This document shows, one piece after another, positions 52,447 to 62,441 of a stretch of 64,000 bases of DNA; positions within the stretch are counted from its first letter, which is position 1, and every line of letters starts with the position of its first letter. The notes under the pieces are model-generated. The model was given only the letters and a program-made list of their open reading frames with translations, made no database searches and was not told where the DNA came from. Position numbers and translations under genes: made by a program. The DNA is from Desulfofalx alkaliphila DSM 12257 (GTDB lineage Bacteria > Bacillota > Desulfotomaculia > Desulfotomaculales > Desulfohalotomaculaceae), in NCBI RefSeq assembly GCF_000711975.1, contig NZ_JONT01000001.1, positions 186,001 through 250,000 of the forward strand, in the 5' to 3' direction.

Positions 52447-53817
52447 ATGAAAAAGGTTACCATAGGAGAAATTGTTTCTGCAGTTAAGGGAGATTTGCTG
52501 CAGGGAGATCCAAACAGGCCGGTGGAGCGGGTGAGCACTGACACCAGAAGCTTATTGCCGGGTGATATTTTTTTTGCACTGGTGGGAGCAAACCATGACG
52601 GGCATCAATATGCCCTGCAGGCGGTGGATAAGGGTGCTGCTGCACTGGTGCTGGCCAAGGCCATACCCGGTATTGACAGCAGGGTACCGGTAATAAAGGT
52701 GTCAGATACCCTGCTGGCCCTACAAGCTCTGGCAGCTTACAACCGGCGGCAATTTGACATTCCGGTGATAGCGGTTACCGGCAGTAACGGCAAAACAACC
52801 ACTAAGGATTTGATATATTCAGTCTTAAGTCAGAAATATCGGGTACTAAAGACCAGGGGTAATTTCAATAATGAAATTGGCTTACCCCTTACCCTGTTAG
52901 AACTAAACGAAGAACATGACATGGCAGTGCTGGAAATGGGAATGCGTGGACTGGGGCAAATTGATGAACTGTGCAAAATAGCAGGCATTAATGCCGGCAT
53001 TATAACCAATATTGGTGAAACCCACCTGGAGGTGCTTGGCAGCATAGAAAATATCGCCCAGGCAAAGGGAGAAATATTGCAAAATGTGCCCCCGGAAGGT
53101 TTTGGCTTGATACCGGCGGAGAGCCAAGAAGCCCTAAAACAGGCAGGGCGCTGTAGAGGTAAGGTGCTGACTTTTGGGTTGGATTGTGTCGGCGACTATG
53201 TGGCCGTTGACGTCCAGACGGGACGGTGCGGCAGCAGCTTTGTTGCTGTTACACCGGTGGGTGAACTCTTAATAAAACTGCCCTTGCCGGGGAGGCACAA
53301 TGTTTCCAATGCCATGGCTGCCCTGGCGGTGGGTTTAAAAATGGGCTTAAGCTTAAACGAAGTTGCCACAGGCCTTGCCAAGGCAGAAATTTCAGATATG
53401 AGACTGCAAGTTATACATACCGGGAAGTTTACCATAATAAACGACGCTTATAACGCTAACCCCCAGTCAACTAAAGCGGCCCTGACCGCCTTGGCCGATT
53501 TGGCCGGCGAGCGCCGTCAAGTGGCAGTGCTGGGTAACATGTATGAATTGGGCCAGCGGGAACAGCAGGGACATTATGAAGTGGGTTTGGCGGCAAAGAA
53601 CGTTGACATGTTAGTAACAGTGGGTCAGTTGGCAAAATATACTGCCCAAGGGGGCAGACTTTCCGGAATAAAGCCGGGGAACGTATATTGGTTTGCAGAC
53701 AATGGTTCTGCTACTGATTTTTTAAAAAAAGCCCTTAAACCCCACGATGTGATATTAGTTAAAGGTTCCCGGGGGATGGGAATGGAGGAAATTGTAGAGT
53801 CCATTAAAGATATGTAG
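52447..53817 (+). CDS. murF: UDP-MurNAc-tripeptide:D-alanyl-D-alanine ligase
   Basis: The 456-residue Mur ligase adds D-Ala-D-Ala to complete the pentapeptide. Motifs are the N-terminal VSTDTRSLLPGDIFFALVGA, ATP loop AVTGSNGKTTTKDL, NFNNEIGLPLTLLEL and the C-terminal INDAYNANPQSTKAAL and VKGSRGMGME. AAGGTGG precedes the ATG. It starts 11 bases after murE. Confidence 0.97.
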   Translation: MKKVTIGEIVSAVKGDLLQGDPNRPVERVSTDTRSLLPGDIFFALVGANHDGHQYALQAVDKGAAALVLAKAIPGIDSRVPVIKVSDTLLALQALAAYNRRQFDIPVIAVTGSNGKTTTKDLIYSVLSQKYRVLKTRGNFNNEIGLPLTLLELNEEHDMAVLEMGMRGLGQIDELCKIAGINAGIITNIGETHLEVLGSIENIAQAKGEILQNVPPEGFGLIPAESQEALKQAGRCRGKVLTFGLDCVGDYVAVDVQTGRCGSSFVAVTPVGELLIKLPLPGRHNVSNAMAALAVGLKMGLSLNEVATGLAKAEISDMRLQVIHTGKFTIINDAYNANPQSTKAALTALADLAGERRQVAVLGNMYELGQREQQGHYEVGLAAKNVDMLVTVGQLAKYTAQGGRLSGIKPGNVYWFADNGSATDFLKKALKPHDVILVKGSRGMGMEEIVESIKDM

Positions 53818-53944
53818 CCTTGGCACCTTGGCTTCTGCCCGGGCCCATGCTTGACCGTCATAAATGGGCACATTTTTGTGTTTGTTTGGGCTTTTGGGCA
53901 TGAAATTAACAGGGGGCTTAGGCCCTTTGTCGGGAGGTCTCAGC

Positions 53945-54958
53945 TTGGAACAGATATATAAATATCTGGGCGTGGCTTTTATTATGGCCTTTGCCATTAC
54001 GGCGGTTTTAGCGCCTCTATTTATACCGGTATTGAGAAGACTTAAATTCGGGCAGAACGTACGGGATGACGGACCGGCCAGCCATTTGAAGAAAAGCGGA
54101 ACACCTACCATGGGTGGCGTAATTTTTTTAGTGGCCATTGCCATTGCCGGCTTAACCCTCTTGCGGCCGAAAATACCACTGCCGGGTGCCACCGAAGGGT
54201 TAGTGGTGCTGGCGGTGACACTGGGATTTGGTTTAATAGGTTTTCTCGATGATTTCATTAAAATTGGCATGAAAAGGTCATTGGGCCTGCGGGCACGGGA
54301 AAAATTATTGGGACAAATAATTTTGGCCCTGGGCCTGGCTTATATTGCGGTCTCTGTATTGGGACGGGGCACCGATGTGGTGATACCCTTTTCCGGTTTT
54401 TTTGTTGACAATGGCCTGCGATATGACCTTGGTTTAATTGGTTTTTTGCTATTTACCACCTTAGTGGTGGTGGGGACCACCAATGCCGTTAACTTAACAG
54501 ACGGCTTGGACGGTCTTGCTTCCGGCACCACCCTGGTGGCCACCCTGCCCTTTATAGCCATTGCCCTTATTAGCGATAAGGCCGGTGTTGCATTGGTGTT
54601 GGCAGCGGTTGCCGGGGGCTGTTTGGGTTTTTTATTGTATAACCGCTATCCTGCAAAGGTGTTCATGGGTGATACCGGCTCACTGGCGTTGGGCGGAGCG
54701 CTGGGAGCAGCTGCAGTATTAACCCGCAGCGAGCTGTTCCTGGTAATTATTGGCGGTGTCTTTGTAATAGAAGCTTTGTCGGTGATGATTCAAGTTATAT
54801 CCTTTAAAACCACCGGCAAACGTGTTTTTCGCATGAGTCCGCTACATCACCACTTTGAGTTAGGTGGCTGGTCTGAATGGCGGGTGGTGCTGACATTTTG
54901 GCTTGCAGCTGTCATCCTTGCGGTTGTGGGGTTAGCGGCCCTATATAACTTAACTTAG
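53945..54958 (+). CDS. mraY: Phospho-N-acetylmuramoyl-pentapeptide transferase
   Basis: MraY links UDP-MurNAc-pentapeptide to undecaprenyl phosphate to form lipid I. The protein of 337 residues has about ten membrane helices with the signature DDGPASHLKKSGTPTMGG, the Asp-rich GFLDDFIKI, NAVNLTDGLDGLASG and MSPLHHHFELGGWSE. The start is TTG 53945 behind GGGAGGTC; the frame is open 27 codons further upstream, without support. Confidence 0.96.
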   Translation: MEQIYKYLGVAFIMAFAITAVLAPLFIPVLRRLKFGQNVRDDGPASHLKKSGTPTMGGVIFLVAIAIAGLTLLRPKIPLPGATEGLVVLAVTLGFGLIGFLDDFIKIGMKRSLGLRAREKLLGQIILALGLAYIAVSVLGRGTDVVIPFSGFFVDNGLRYDLGLIGFLLFTTLVVVGTTNAVNLTDGLDGLASGTTLVATLPFIAIALISDKAGVALVLAAVAGGCLGFLLYNRYPAKVFMGDTGSLALGGALGAAAVLTRSELFLVIIGGVFVIEALSVMIQVISFKTTGKRVFRMSPLHHHFELGGWSEWRVVLTFWLAAVILAVVGLAALYNLT

Positions 54959-54970
54959 GAGAGTAGAGGT

Positions 54971-56329
54971 ATGCACTTAGATGATAAAAAAATACTGGTG
55001 GTGGGGGCGGCCCTGAGCGGCATAGCCGTTGCTGATTTTTTAGTTAACAAGGGTGCGCAAGTAACCCTCACCGATGCCAAATCTGCGGACAAGCTGGATC
55101 AGTCAGTTCAGCGCTTGGCAGACAAGGGGGTTAAGTTAGCCCTTGAGGGCCAATACCCCAATCTGGCAGAAGAACCATATCACCTGCTGGTGGTAAGCCC
55201 CGGGGTGCCGCTGACCGCCCCTCCGGTGGCCCAGGCATATGAGAGAGCTATACCGGTCATAGGGGAATTGGAATTGGCCTTCCGATTTGCTGAAGCACCC
55301 ATAATTGCTGTCACCGGAACAAACGGCAAAACCACCACCGCCACACTGGTTGGTGAAATAATGAAAAATGCCGGCTTTAATACGCTGGTGGCGGGCAACA
55401 TCGGTTTACCTTTAATCAGTCAGGTGGAAAATGAGCAAAGGGATTACATAGTGGCCGAAGTTTCCAGTTTTCAACTGGAAACCATACAAACCTTTCGGCC
55501 GGCGGTGGGGGCCATACTTAACATAACCCCCGATCATTTAGACAGGCATGGCACCATGGAGAATTATACATCTGCCAAAACAAAAATATTCGCCAACCAG
55601 GTGCCGCTGGATTACACCGTTTTAAATTATGATCAACCGGAAACTGCAAAATTGGCAGCACAATCAATGGGACGGGTTATATTTTTCAGCCGCAAGCATA
55701 ACTTAGAAACAGGGGTATACATCCAAAATCACCATATGGTGGCAACTTTGGATGGTGTTACCACAAAAATTATGCCGGTAAATGAACTGAACATACCCGG
55801 CGGGCACAACTTGGAAAATGCCCTTGCTGCAGTGGCCTGTACCTTTGTGCTGGGGGTAGAACCCAATACAATAGCCAAAGCCCTGAGAAACTTTAAAGGG
55901 GTGGCCCATCGCCTGGAACCGGTGGCTGAAATCAATGGGGTGCAATACGTTAATGATTCCAAAGGAACTAACCCCGATGCAACCATAAAGGCATTGGAAG
56001 CCTACAAGCAACCAATAATACTGATTGCCGGCGGTCTAAACAAAGGCAGTGACTTTACCCGGCTGGCCAAAGTAATTAAGGAGAAGGTGCGGGTATTGAT
56101 ACTGTTGGGCCAGCATGGGTATCAAATACAAGGGGCAGTGGAGAAGGAAGGTTATAACACCTTTGTCAATGTTCAAGACTACATGGAAGCAGTGAAGGTG
56201 GCCCACCAAGTGGCCAAACCAGGAGAGGTAGTCTTATTGTCGCCGGCCTGCGCAAGTTGGGATATGTTCAAAAGCTATGAAGAGCGCGGAGAGGTCTTCC
56301 GACAGTTGGTGCTCAAACTGAGGGGGTAA
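54971..56329 (+). CDS. murD: UDP-MurNAc-L-alanine:D-glutamate ligase
   Basis: The 452-residue Mur ligase adds D-Glu, the second stem residue. Motifs are the N-terminal LVVGAALSGIAVADFLVNKG, ATP loop AVTGTNGKTTTATL, ITPDHLDRHGTMENY and NDSKGTNPDATIKAL. GGAGAGTAGAGG precedes the ATG. It lies 12 bases after mraY. Confidence 0.97.
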   Translation: MHLDDKKILVVGAALSGIAVADFLVNKGAQVTLTDAKSADKLDQSVQRLADKGVKLALEGQYPNLAEEPYHLLVVSPGVPLTAPPVAQAYERAIPVIGELELAFRFAEAPIIAVTGTNGKTTTATLVGEIMKNAGFNTLVAGNIGLPLISQVENEQRDYIVAEVSSFQLETIQTFRPAVGAILNITPDHLDRHGTMENYTSAKTKIFANQVPLDYTVLNYDQPETAKLAAQSMGRVIFFSRKHNLETGVYIQNHHMVATLDGVTTKIMPVNELNIPGGHNLENALAAVACTFVLGVEPNTIAKALRNFKGVAHRLEPVAEINGVQYVNDSKGTNPDATIKALEAYKQPIILIAGGLNKGSDFTRLAKVIKEKVRVLILLGQHGYQIQGAVEKEGYNTFVNVQDYMEAVKVAHQVAKPGEVVLLSPACASWDMFKSYEERGEVFRQLVLKLRG

Positions 56330-56334
56330 AAATT

Positions 56335-57438
56335 TTGCGGTTAAAGAAAAGGTCACCGGACTTTATCCTTTTTCTAACCGTCTTAATGCTTTTGAGCGTG
56401 GGTATTGTGATGGTGTTCAGCGCAAGTCAATATGTTACCATAATACGCTACCAAAATGCCTTTTATTACTTTGAACGGCAGATGTTGTGGGCCTTAATAG
56501 GCGTCACCGCAATGATTGTGATTATGAACATTGACTATTACCGCATTAAACGGTGGATTGGCCCCATTGTGGTGATAGCCTTTGTATTGTTAATTATGGT
56601 GCTGATACCGGGTATTGGAAAAGAAGTTAACGGTTCAATGCGGTGGATAGATTTAAAGATAATCAGCTTTGCACCGGCTGAATTGGTAAAGCTGTGTCTA
56701 ATAGCTTTTGTAGCTTTCGGTCTTTCCAAAAGACCGGGCCTGGTGCAGAATTTCAGCAAAGGCTTATTGCCCTACTTGGCAATTATGGCTGCCGCGGCAG
56801 GCCTAATACTAATGCAGCCTGACCTGGGCACGGCGGTTACCCTGTGCGGCACCATTATTATTATGTTTTTAGCCGCCGGCGCAAGAATATCTCATATTTT
56901 AGGTCTTGGTGTCGCCGGCCTGTGTGCGGTGATGGTGGCAATTATCGTGAAACCATACCGGGTAAAACGTTTTTTAGCTTTCCTTGACCCCACTGCAGAC
57001 CCGCAGGGATCCGGTTATCATATCATTCAATCCCTATATGCCTTGGGCTCCGGGGGACTTTTCGGAATGGGCTTGGGTCAGAGCAAACAAAAATTTTTGT
57101 ACCTGCCGGAAAACCACACCGACTTTATATTTGCCATTATTGGTGAAGAACTGGGTTTTATTGGTGCCTCACTGGTGATACTCTTATTCATGTTGTTGGT
57201 ATGGCGGGGTTTAAAGATAGCCATAACCTCACCGGACCCCTTTGCCAGTTTACTGGCCACCGGAATAACCTGCGGCATAGCACTGCAGGCCATCATTAAC
57301 ATTGGTGTGGTCACCGGTTCAATGCCGGTAACGGGGGTGCCGCTGCCCTTTATTAGCTTTGGCGGAACTTCCTTGCTATTTACATTGATGGGAGTGGGAA
57401 TACTATTAAATATTTCCAAATATACCTCTCCACGCTAA
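56335..57438 (+). CDS. ftsW: SEDS-family septal peptidoglycan polymerase FtsW/SpoVE
   Basis: The 367-residue polytopic protein polymerises lipid II with its class B PBP partner. Family motifs include VMVFSASQYV, the SMRWIDLKIISFAPAELVKL segment, LMQPDLGTAVTL and the C-terminal GMLP-like TGSMPVTGVPLPFISFGGTS. Position after murD matches spoVE in Bacillus; the name FtsW or SpoVE cannot be settled from sequence. The start is TTG 56335, 5 bases after murD. Confidence 0.95.
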   Translation: MRLKKRSPDFILFLTVLMLLSVGIVMVFSASQYVTIIRYQNAFYYFERQMLWALIGVTAMIVIMNIDYYRIKRWIGPIVVIAFVLLIMVLIPGIGKEVNGSMRWIDLKIISFAPAELVKLCLIAFVAFGLSKRPGLVQNFSKGLLPYLAIMAAAAGLILMQPDLGTAVTLCGTIIIMFLAAGARISHILGLGVAGLCAVMVAIIVKPYRVKRFLAFLDPTADPQGSGYHIIQSLYALGSGGLFGMGLGQSKQKFLYLPENHTDFIFAIIGEELGFIGASLVILLFMLLVWRGLKIAITSPDPFASLLATGITCGIALQAIINIGVVTGSMPVTGVPLPFISFGGTSLLFTLMGVGILLNISKYTSPR

Positions 57439-57476
57439 CTTATTAAATTGCTGGTAACGAAAGAAGGTGAAGGTGC

Positions 57477-58601
57477 TTGCGGGCTATTGTCACAGGTGGC
57501 GGCACAGGGGGGCATATCTACCCTGCCCTTGCCATTGCCAAGGGAATTGAAAACCGCTACCCCGGCGCCGAAATTCTATACGTGGGTACAAACAAAGGTT
57601 TAGAGTCAGATCTTGTGCCTAAGGCGGGCTATCCCTTTGCATCAATAGAGGTATCCGGCTTTCGCCGCAAGCTGTCACCGGAAAATTTGAAGGTGCTTTG
57701 GCAGGCGGGGCGAGGAGTTTTTCAAGCGGCCCAAATAGTAAAAAAATTTAAACCGCATGTTGTTATCGGTACCGGGGGGTATGTTTGCGGCCCCGTGGTG
57801 ATGTCGGCGGCCCTGAGGGGTATACCGACCTTAATTCATGAACAAAATGCCCTGCCCGGTGTAACCAACCGAATTCTTTCCCGCTTTGCCAGCAGAGTGG
57901 CCGTAACCTTTGAGGACTCCATAAAACACTTCCCAAACAAGGCCGGTGTAAAGCTTACCGGCCTGCCTGTGCGTCCGGAAATACTTAATTGTAATAAGGA
58001 AGAAGCCTATACTAAACTGGGCCTACAACCGGGCAAGCCGGTTCTGCTGGTATTTGGCGGCAGTAGGGGTGCCCGGCGCATTAACATGGCCATGGTTAAG
58101 GTTGTACAAGTTTTTTCCCAAAGAAGTGATATTCAGATATTGCATGCCACCGGCCAGGTGGGTTATGATGAATATCTGGCAGAGGTGGAAAAGTTAGGTA
58201 TAGCACTGGTTAATAATGGGAACATTACCACTGTACCCTATTTGTATAATATGCACCACGCTCTAGCTGTCAGTGATTTAGTGGTGTGCCGGGCAGGCGC
58301 TGCCACTCTGGCAGAAATAACTGCCCTGGGTTTACCCAGTATATTGGTACCCTACCCTTATGCTGCAGAAAACCACCAAGAGCATAACGCCCGGGCACTG
58401 GTAGAACGGGGTGCAGCCTTAATGATTCACGACAGCGAACTCACCGGTGAGCTGCTGGTGAAAAAAATAGAAGAGTTACTATTATCGCCAACTAAACTGA
58501 AAGAGATGGCTGAAAAAAGTTCTTTCCTTGGTCGTCCAAAGGCTTTGGCTGATATTATAGAACTGGTTGACGTTATTACAGACAAGCAAAGTAACACATA
58601 A
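57477..58601 (+). CDS. murG: Lipid II synthase (UDP-GlcNAc:MurNAc-pentapeptide-PP-undecaprenol GlcNAc transferase)
   Basis: The 374-residue GT-B glycosyltransferase adds GlcNAc to lipid I on the cytoplasmic face. G-loops are visible in [20 protein letters not shown] and [14 protein letters not shown], and the donor site in [33 protein letters not shown] precedes TTG 57477. Confidence 0.97.
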   Translation: MRAIVTGGGTGGHIYPALAIAKGIENRYPGAEILYVGTNKGLESDLVPKAGYPFASIEVSGFRRKLSPENLKVLWQAGRGVFQAAQIVKKFKPHVVIGTGGYVCGPVVMSAALRGIPTLIHEQNALPGVTNRILSRFASRVAVTFEDSIKHFPNKAGVKLTGLPVRPEILNCNKEEAYTKLGLQPGKPVLLVFGGSRGARRINMAMVKVVQVFSQRSDIQILHATGQVGYDEYLAEVEKLGIALVNNGNITTVPYLYNMHHALAVSDLVVCRAGAATLAEITALGLPSILVPYPYAAENHQEHNARALVERGAALMIHDSELTGELLVKKIEELLLSPTKLKEMAEKSSFLGRPKALADIIELVDVITDKQSNT

Positions 58602-58676
58602 AACTTTTGTTGCATAATATATCCCGAGCACATCATTGCTGTGGGGTGGCCTGTTTGGGAAGGAGATGAAAGCATA

Positions 58677-60053
58677 GTGAAAGAAATCCCCAGGAGAGTT
58701 CACTTTATAGGAATTGGCGGAGCAGGTATGAGCGGCATTGCCCGGATATTAGCAGGTTTGGGTTATCAGGTCAGTGGCTCGGATTTAAACCGGACCGAAG
58801 TAACCCGTAAACTGGAGGCCATTGGTATTAAATGTTTTACCGGTCACAATGCAGATAACCTAACAGATGCCCAACTGGTGGTGGTATCCACAGCCATACC
58901 CCCCCATAATCCTGAGTTACTGGCCGCAAAAGAACGGAATATACCAATTGTTCACCGGGCACAGATGCTGGCCCAACTAATGATGCGGCAAAAGGGCATT
59001 GCTGTTGCCGGAGCCCATGGTAAAACCACCACCACCTCTATGTTGGCCTTGGTGATGGAAAGGGGCAGCTATCGTCCCACCATTGTAATAGGAGGTGAAC
59101 TGAACGACATCGGTGGCAACGCAAAACTGGGAGACGGAGAGTACCTGGTGGCGGAAGCCGATGAAAGTGACGGTTCTTTTGTATTATTAAATCCATACCA
59201 TGCCATAATCACTAATATTGAAGATGATCACCTGGATTATTATGGCAACACAGAGAGAATATTAGATGCCTTTAAGCAGTTTTTAAATAATATCCACCCG
59301 GAGGGCGTGGCGGTATTATATGCAGACGATGCTAATATTCAAAGAGTTGCGGCGGATTATAAAGGAAAGATAATCACCTACGGTTTTAATGGCAAGGCTG
59401 ATTATACCATAAAAAACATGTCCTTAAACGGTAAGGCCAATGGGGGGGACGTGTACCGGGGTGAAGGGTTCATCGGTCGCCTGGAATTGGGTATTCCCGG
59501 TCAACACAACCTTTTAAACGCCCTGGCCGTTACTGCCATGGCAATGCATATCGGCATAGATTTTGACACCGTGGCCCAATCACTGAAGGACTTTAGAGGA
59601 GCTCACCGGCGCTATGAAGTGCTGGGTGAAGTGAGTGGGGTAAAAGTAGTTGATGACTATGCCCACCATCCCACCGAAGTAAAGGCAACCCTCAAGGCGG
59701 CAAGGCAGGCTCACCCAGGAAGAATAATTGGGGTTTTTCAGCCCCACAGGTACACAAGAACTAAGCATTTATATCAACAGTTTGGCAAAGCCTTTGAAGA
59801 TGCTGATATTGTGGTAATCAATAATATATACAGTGCAGGGGAGCAGCCCCTAGAAGGTGTCAGTGCTCAACTAATTGTTGATGCAGTTAAAAACAACACC
59901 GGCGCCGAGGTTATATATATCGAGGACCTAGGTGATGTTTCCGAGTATCTTTTAAACATTGCCAGGCCGGGAGACATTATTTTAACCATGGGTGCAGGAA
60001 ATATTTGGACCAGCGGAACAGAGCTGGTTAAAAAGTTAGAGGAACGTAATTAA
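58677..60053 (+). CDS. murC: UDP-MurNAc:L-alanine ligase
   Basis: The 458-residue Mur ligase adds the first stem residue, L-Ala. Motifs are VHFIGIGGAGMSGIARILAG at the N-terminus, ATP loop AVAGAHGKTTTTSM and DDYAHHPTEVKATLKAAR. GTG 58677 is preferred because AAGGAGATG precedes it. Its stop overlaps the murB start by 1 base. Confidence 0.97.
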   Translation: MKEIPRRVHFIGIGGAGMSGIARILAGLGYQVSGSDLNRTEVTRKLEAIGIKCFTGHNADNLTDAQLVVVSTAIPPHNPELLAAKERNIPIVHRAQMLAQLMMRQKGIAVAGAHGKTTTTSMLALVMERGSYRPTIVIGGELNDIGGNAKLGDGEYLVAEADESDGSFVLLNPYHAIITNIEDDHLDYYGNTERILDAFKQFLNNIHPEGVAVLYADDANIQRVAADYKGKIITYGFNGKADYTIKNMSLNGKANGGDVYRGEGFIGRLELGIPGQHNLLNALAVTAMAMHIGIDFDTVAQSLKDFRGAHRRYEVLGEVSGVKVVDDYAHHPTEVKATLKAARQAHPGRIIGVFQPHRYTRTKHLYQQFGKAFEDADIVVINNIYSAGEQPLEGVSAQLIVDAVKNNTGAEVIYIEDLGDVSEYLLNIARPGDIILTMGAGNIWTSGTELVKKLEERN

Positions 60054-60958
60054 TGAATAAAACTGTAGTACAGCATACACTGCAATCAAAGTTAAATACC
60101 AAGCTGCTAATTGGTGAGCCAATGCATAAACATACCAGTTGGCGGATTGGCGGCGAGGCAGAGTATTTTGTTGAGCCCACAGACCTTACGGAATTGCAAA
60201 AGTGTATTGTGCTCGCCAATGAACTGCAAATACCGCTCACAGTGATTGGCAATGGCACAAACCTATTGGTGCTGGACAGCGGTATACAGGGATTGGTGGT
60301 TAAAATCGGCCGCGGGCTGGACCATATAAAAATAGATAAAACCACCATTACCGCCGGTGCCGGTGCCCTGCTGCCGGTGCTGGCCCGCCGGGCCATGGAA
60401 AAGGGCCTAGCGGGGTTTGCTTGGTCGGCAGGTATACCGGGAAGCATTGGCGGTGCAGTGATAATGAATGCCGGTGCATACGGGGCCAGCATCAGTGATG
60501 TTATACAAGCTGCCCTGGTGCTGGATCAAGACGGTCAATTAAGGAGACTTAATAAAGAACAAATGGGCTTTGGCTACCGTACCAGTGCTTTGCAAAATGG
60601 CCCTTGGGTGGTGGTAGAAGCGGTCTTTAATTGTTTGCCCGGAGATAAAGAGGCCATTAAGGCACAGATGGATGAAAACAATGCCAAACGGAAGGCTGTG
60701 CAGCCCCAAGGCTACCCCAATGCCGGCAGTGTGTTTAAAAATCCACCGGGGGATTCTGCCGGCAGATTGATAGAACTGGCAGGTTGTAAAGGTTTGAAGG
60801 TGGGCAATGCTCAAGTTTCAACCCACCATGCCAATTGGATTGTTAATCTCGGCGGTGCCACTGCCCGGGATGTTTTAAGTTTAATAGATATTATCAAAGG
60901 GAGAGTAAAAGAGAAGTTTGACGTTGCCCTCCAGCTAGAGGTACGTGTGCTGGGCTAG
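60053..60958 (+). CDS. murB: UDP-N-acetylenolpyruvoylglucosamine reductase
   Basis: The 301-residue FAD enzyme reduces enolpyruvyl-UDP-GlcNAc to UDP-MurNAc. FAD-binding motifs are TSWRIGGEAEYFVEP, VIGNGTNLLVLDSG and WSAGIPGSIGGAVIMNAGAY, and the Ser general acid is in YPNAGSVFKNP (type IIa). The ATG overlaps the murC stop. Confidence 0.97.
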   Translation: MNKTVVQHTLQSKLNTKLLIGEPMHKHTSWRIGGEAEYFVEPTDLTELQKCIVLANELQIPLTVIGNGTNLLVLDSGIQGLVVKIGRGLDHIKIDKTTITAGAGALLPVLARRAMEKGLAGFAWSAGIPGSIGGAVIMNAGAYGASISDVIQAALVLDQDGQLRRLNKEQMGFGYRTSALQNGPWVVVEAVFNCLPGDKEAIKAQMDENNAKRKAVQPQGYPNAGSVFKNPPGDSAGRLIELAGCKGLKVGNAQVSTHHANWIVNLGGATARDVLSLIDIIKGRVKEKFDVALQLEVRVLG

Positions 60959-60979
60959 CATACCTGGAGGTGCTGCAGC

Positions 60980-62248
60980 GTGAGTATTTCTAGTCAAAAG
61001 TTCCTCATTGTAGGCAAAAGCAGGTTAAAGGGAACAGTTAAAATAAATGGCAGCAAAAATGCCACCCTTCCCATCTTGGCGGCCACCCTATTGTGCAGTG
61101 AGACTGCCACTGTAAAGGACTTACCCAACCTACATGATGTCAATACCATGAAGGATGTGCTGACCTATTTAGGTGCGCGGGTTAATCGGGAAGGAAGAAA
61201 AATGATTGTGGATAGCAGCGAGGTACAGTCGCTGGAGATTTCCGAAGACCTGATGAGACGGATGCGGGCTTCCAATTTGGTGCTGGGTCCGCTATTGGCC
61301 CGTTTTGGCTATGTTAAGATAAGTTACCCCGGAGGCTGTAACATTGGCAGTAGGCCGATGAACCTGCATCTTAAGGGTTTACAGGCCATGGGTGCTGTGA
61401 TTACAGAAAAATTTGGTTACATTACAGCGGAAACCCCCTTTGGTTTGCAGGGGACGGAAATTCATCTAGATATGCCCAGTGTAGGGGCCACTGAGAATTT
61501 AATGATGGCGGCGGCTTTGGCAGATGGTATTACAACCATACGCAATGCAGCAAAAGAACCGGAAATTGTTGATTTGCAAAGCTTCCTCGTCTCAATGGGG
61601 GCTAAAATTTCCGGCGCCGGCACAGATACCATTAGAATTGAAGGGGTGCAAGCATTAAAGGGGACAGAACACACCGTAATACCGGATCGCATTGAAGCAG
61701 GCACCTACATGGTGGCAGCAGCCATTACCAATGGCGATATTACTTTAACAAATGTGATACCTGTTCACCTGGATGCTGTCATTGCTAAACTAAGGGAGGC
61801 GGGTGTTCAGGTAACGGTAAATGAAGACACCATACGGGTGCAGGGTGTTGAAAGACCCAAGGCGGTGGATATTAAAACTATGCCCTACCCGGGATTCCCC
61901 ACCGATATGCAGCCACAGTTTTTAGCCCTGATGTCCATTGCCGAAGGTACCAGTATTATTTCTGAAACAATATTTGAAAACAGATTTAAACACGTGGCAG
62001 AGCTGCGGCGCATGGGGGCTGATATCCGTTTAGAAGGAAATACTGCCATAGTACGGGGCGTACCCGGCCTTACCGGTGCCTATGTGGAAGCATCGGACCT
62101 GCGGGCGGGGGCGGCATTGACACTGGCAGCCATGGCCGCTGAAGACGGTACGGTGCTGGACGGCATTGAACATATCGACAGGGGCTACGAAAGGATGGAG
62201 AAGAAATATAACCCCCTAGGGGCTAGGATTATTCGTGTAAACAGTTAA
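60980..62248 (+). CDS. murA: UDP-N-acetylglucosamine 1-carboxyvinyltransferase
   Basis: The 422-residue EPSP-synthase-like enzyme carries out the first committed step of peptidoglycan precursor synthesis. KINGSKNATLPILAATLLCS is the substrate-binding start. The PEP-binding cysteine (fosfomycin target) is the Cys in SYPGGCNIGSRPMNLH. GTG 60980 follows GGAGGTG. A terminator closes the unit. Confidence 0.97.
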   Translation: MSISSQKFLIVGKSRLKGTVKINGSKNATLPILAATLLCSETATVKDLPNLHDVNTMKDVLTYLGARVNREGRKMIVDSSEVQSLEISEDLMRRMRASNLVLGPLLARFGYVKISYPGGCNIGSRPMNLHLKGLQAMGAVITEKFGYITAETPFGLQGTEIHLDMPSVGATENLMMAAALADGITTIRNAAKEPEIVDLQSFLVSMGAKISGAGTDTIRIEGVQALKGTEHTVIPDRIEAGTYMVAAAITNGDITLTNVIPVHLDAVIAKLREAGVQVTVNEDTIRVQGVERPKAVDIKTMPYPGFPTDMQPQFLALMSIAEGTSIISETIFENRFKHVAELRRMGADIRLEGNTAIVRGVPGLTGAYVEASDLRAGAALTLAAMAAEDGTVLDGIEHIDRGYERMEKKYNPLGARIIRVNS

Positions 62249-62280
62249 TCACATCCACCCATTAGAAGACGGCTTGTGGC

Positions 62281-62306
62281 GGCGGACGACAGAGTCCGCC
62301 TTTTTT
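62281..62306 (+). terminator. Terminator after murA
   Basis: GGCGGAC (62281-62287) pairs with GTCCGCC (62294-62300) across GACAGA, followed by TTTTTT. Confidence 0.93.
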
Positions 62307-62358
62307 GTATTTACCAACTATAATTATTATAATTATTCCCTACCACATCATTTATTTT

Positions 62359-62388
62359 TGGACAAGGTCAGGTCTGTTCGGGTATAAT
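62359..62388 (+). promoter_or_regulatory. SigA-type promoter of the divIB-DUF881 unit
   Basis: TGGACA (62359-62364) and a perfect TATAAT (62383-62388) are 18 bp apart, about 54 bp before divIB. Confidence 0.7.
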
Positions 62389-62441
62389 TATTAACAGAAA
62401 GTGGTTTCCTCTGCAAAAATATGGTATTGTAGGTGAAGACA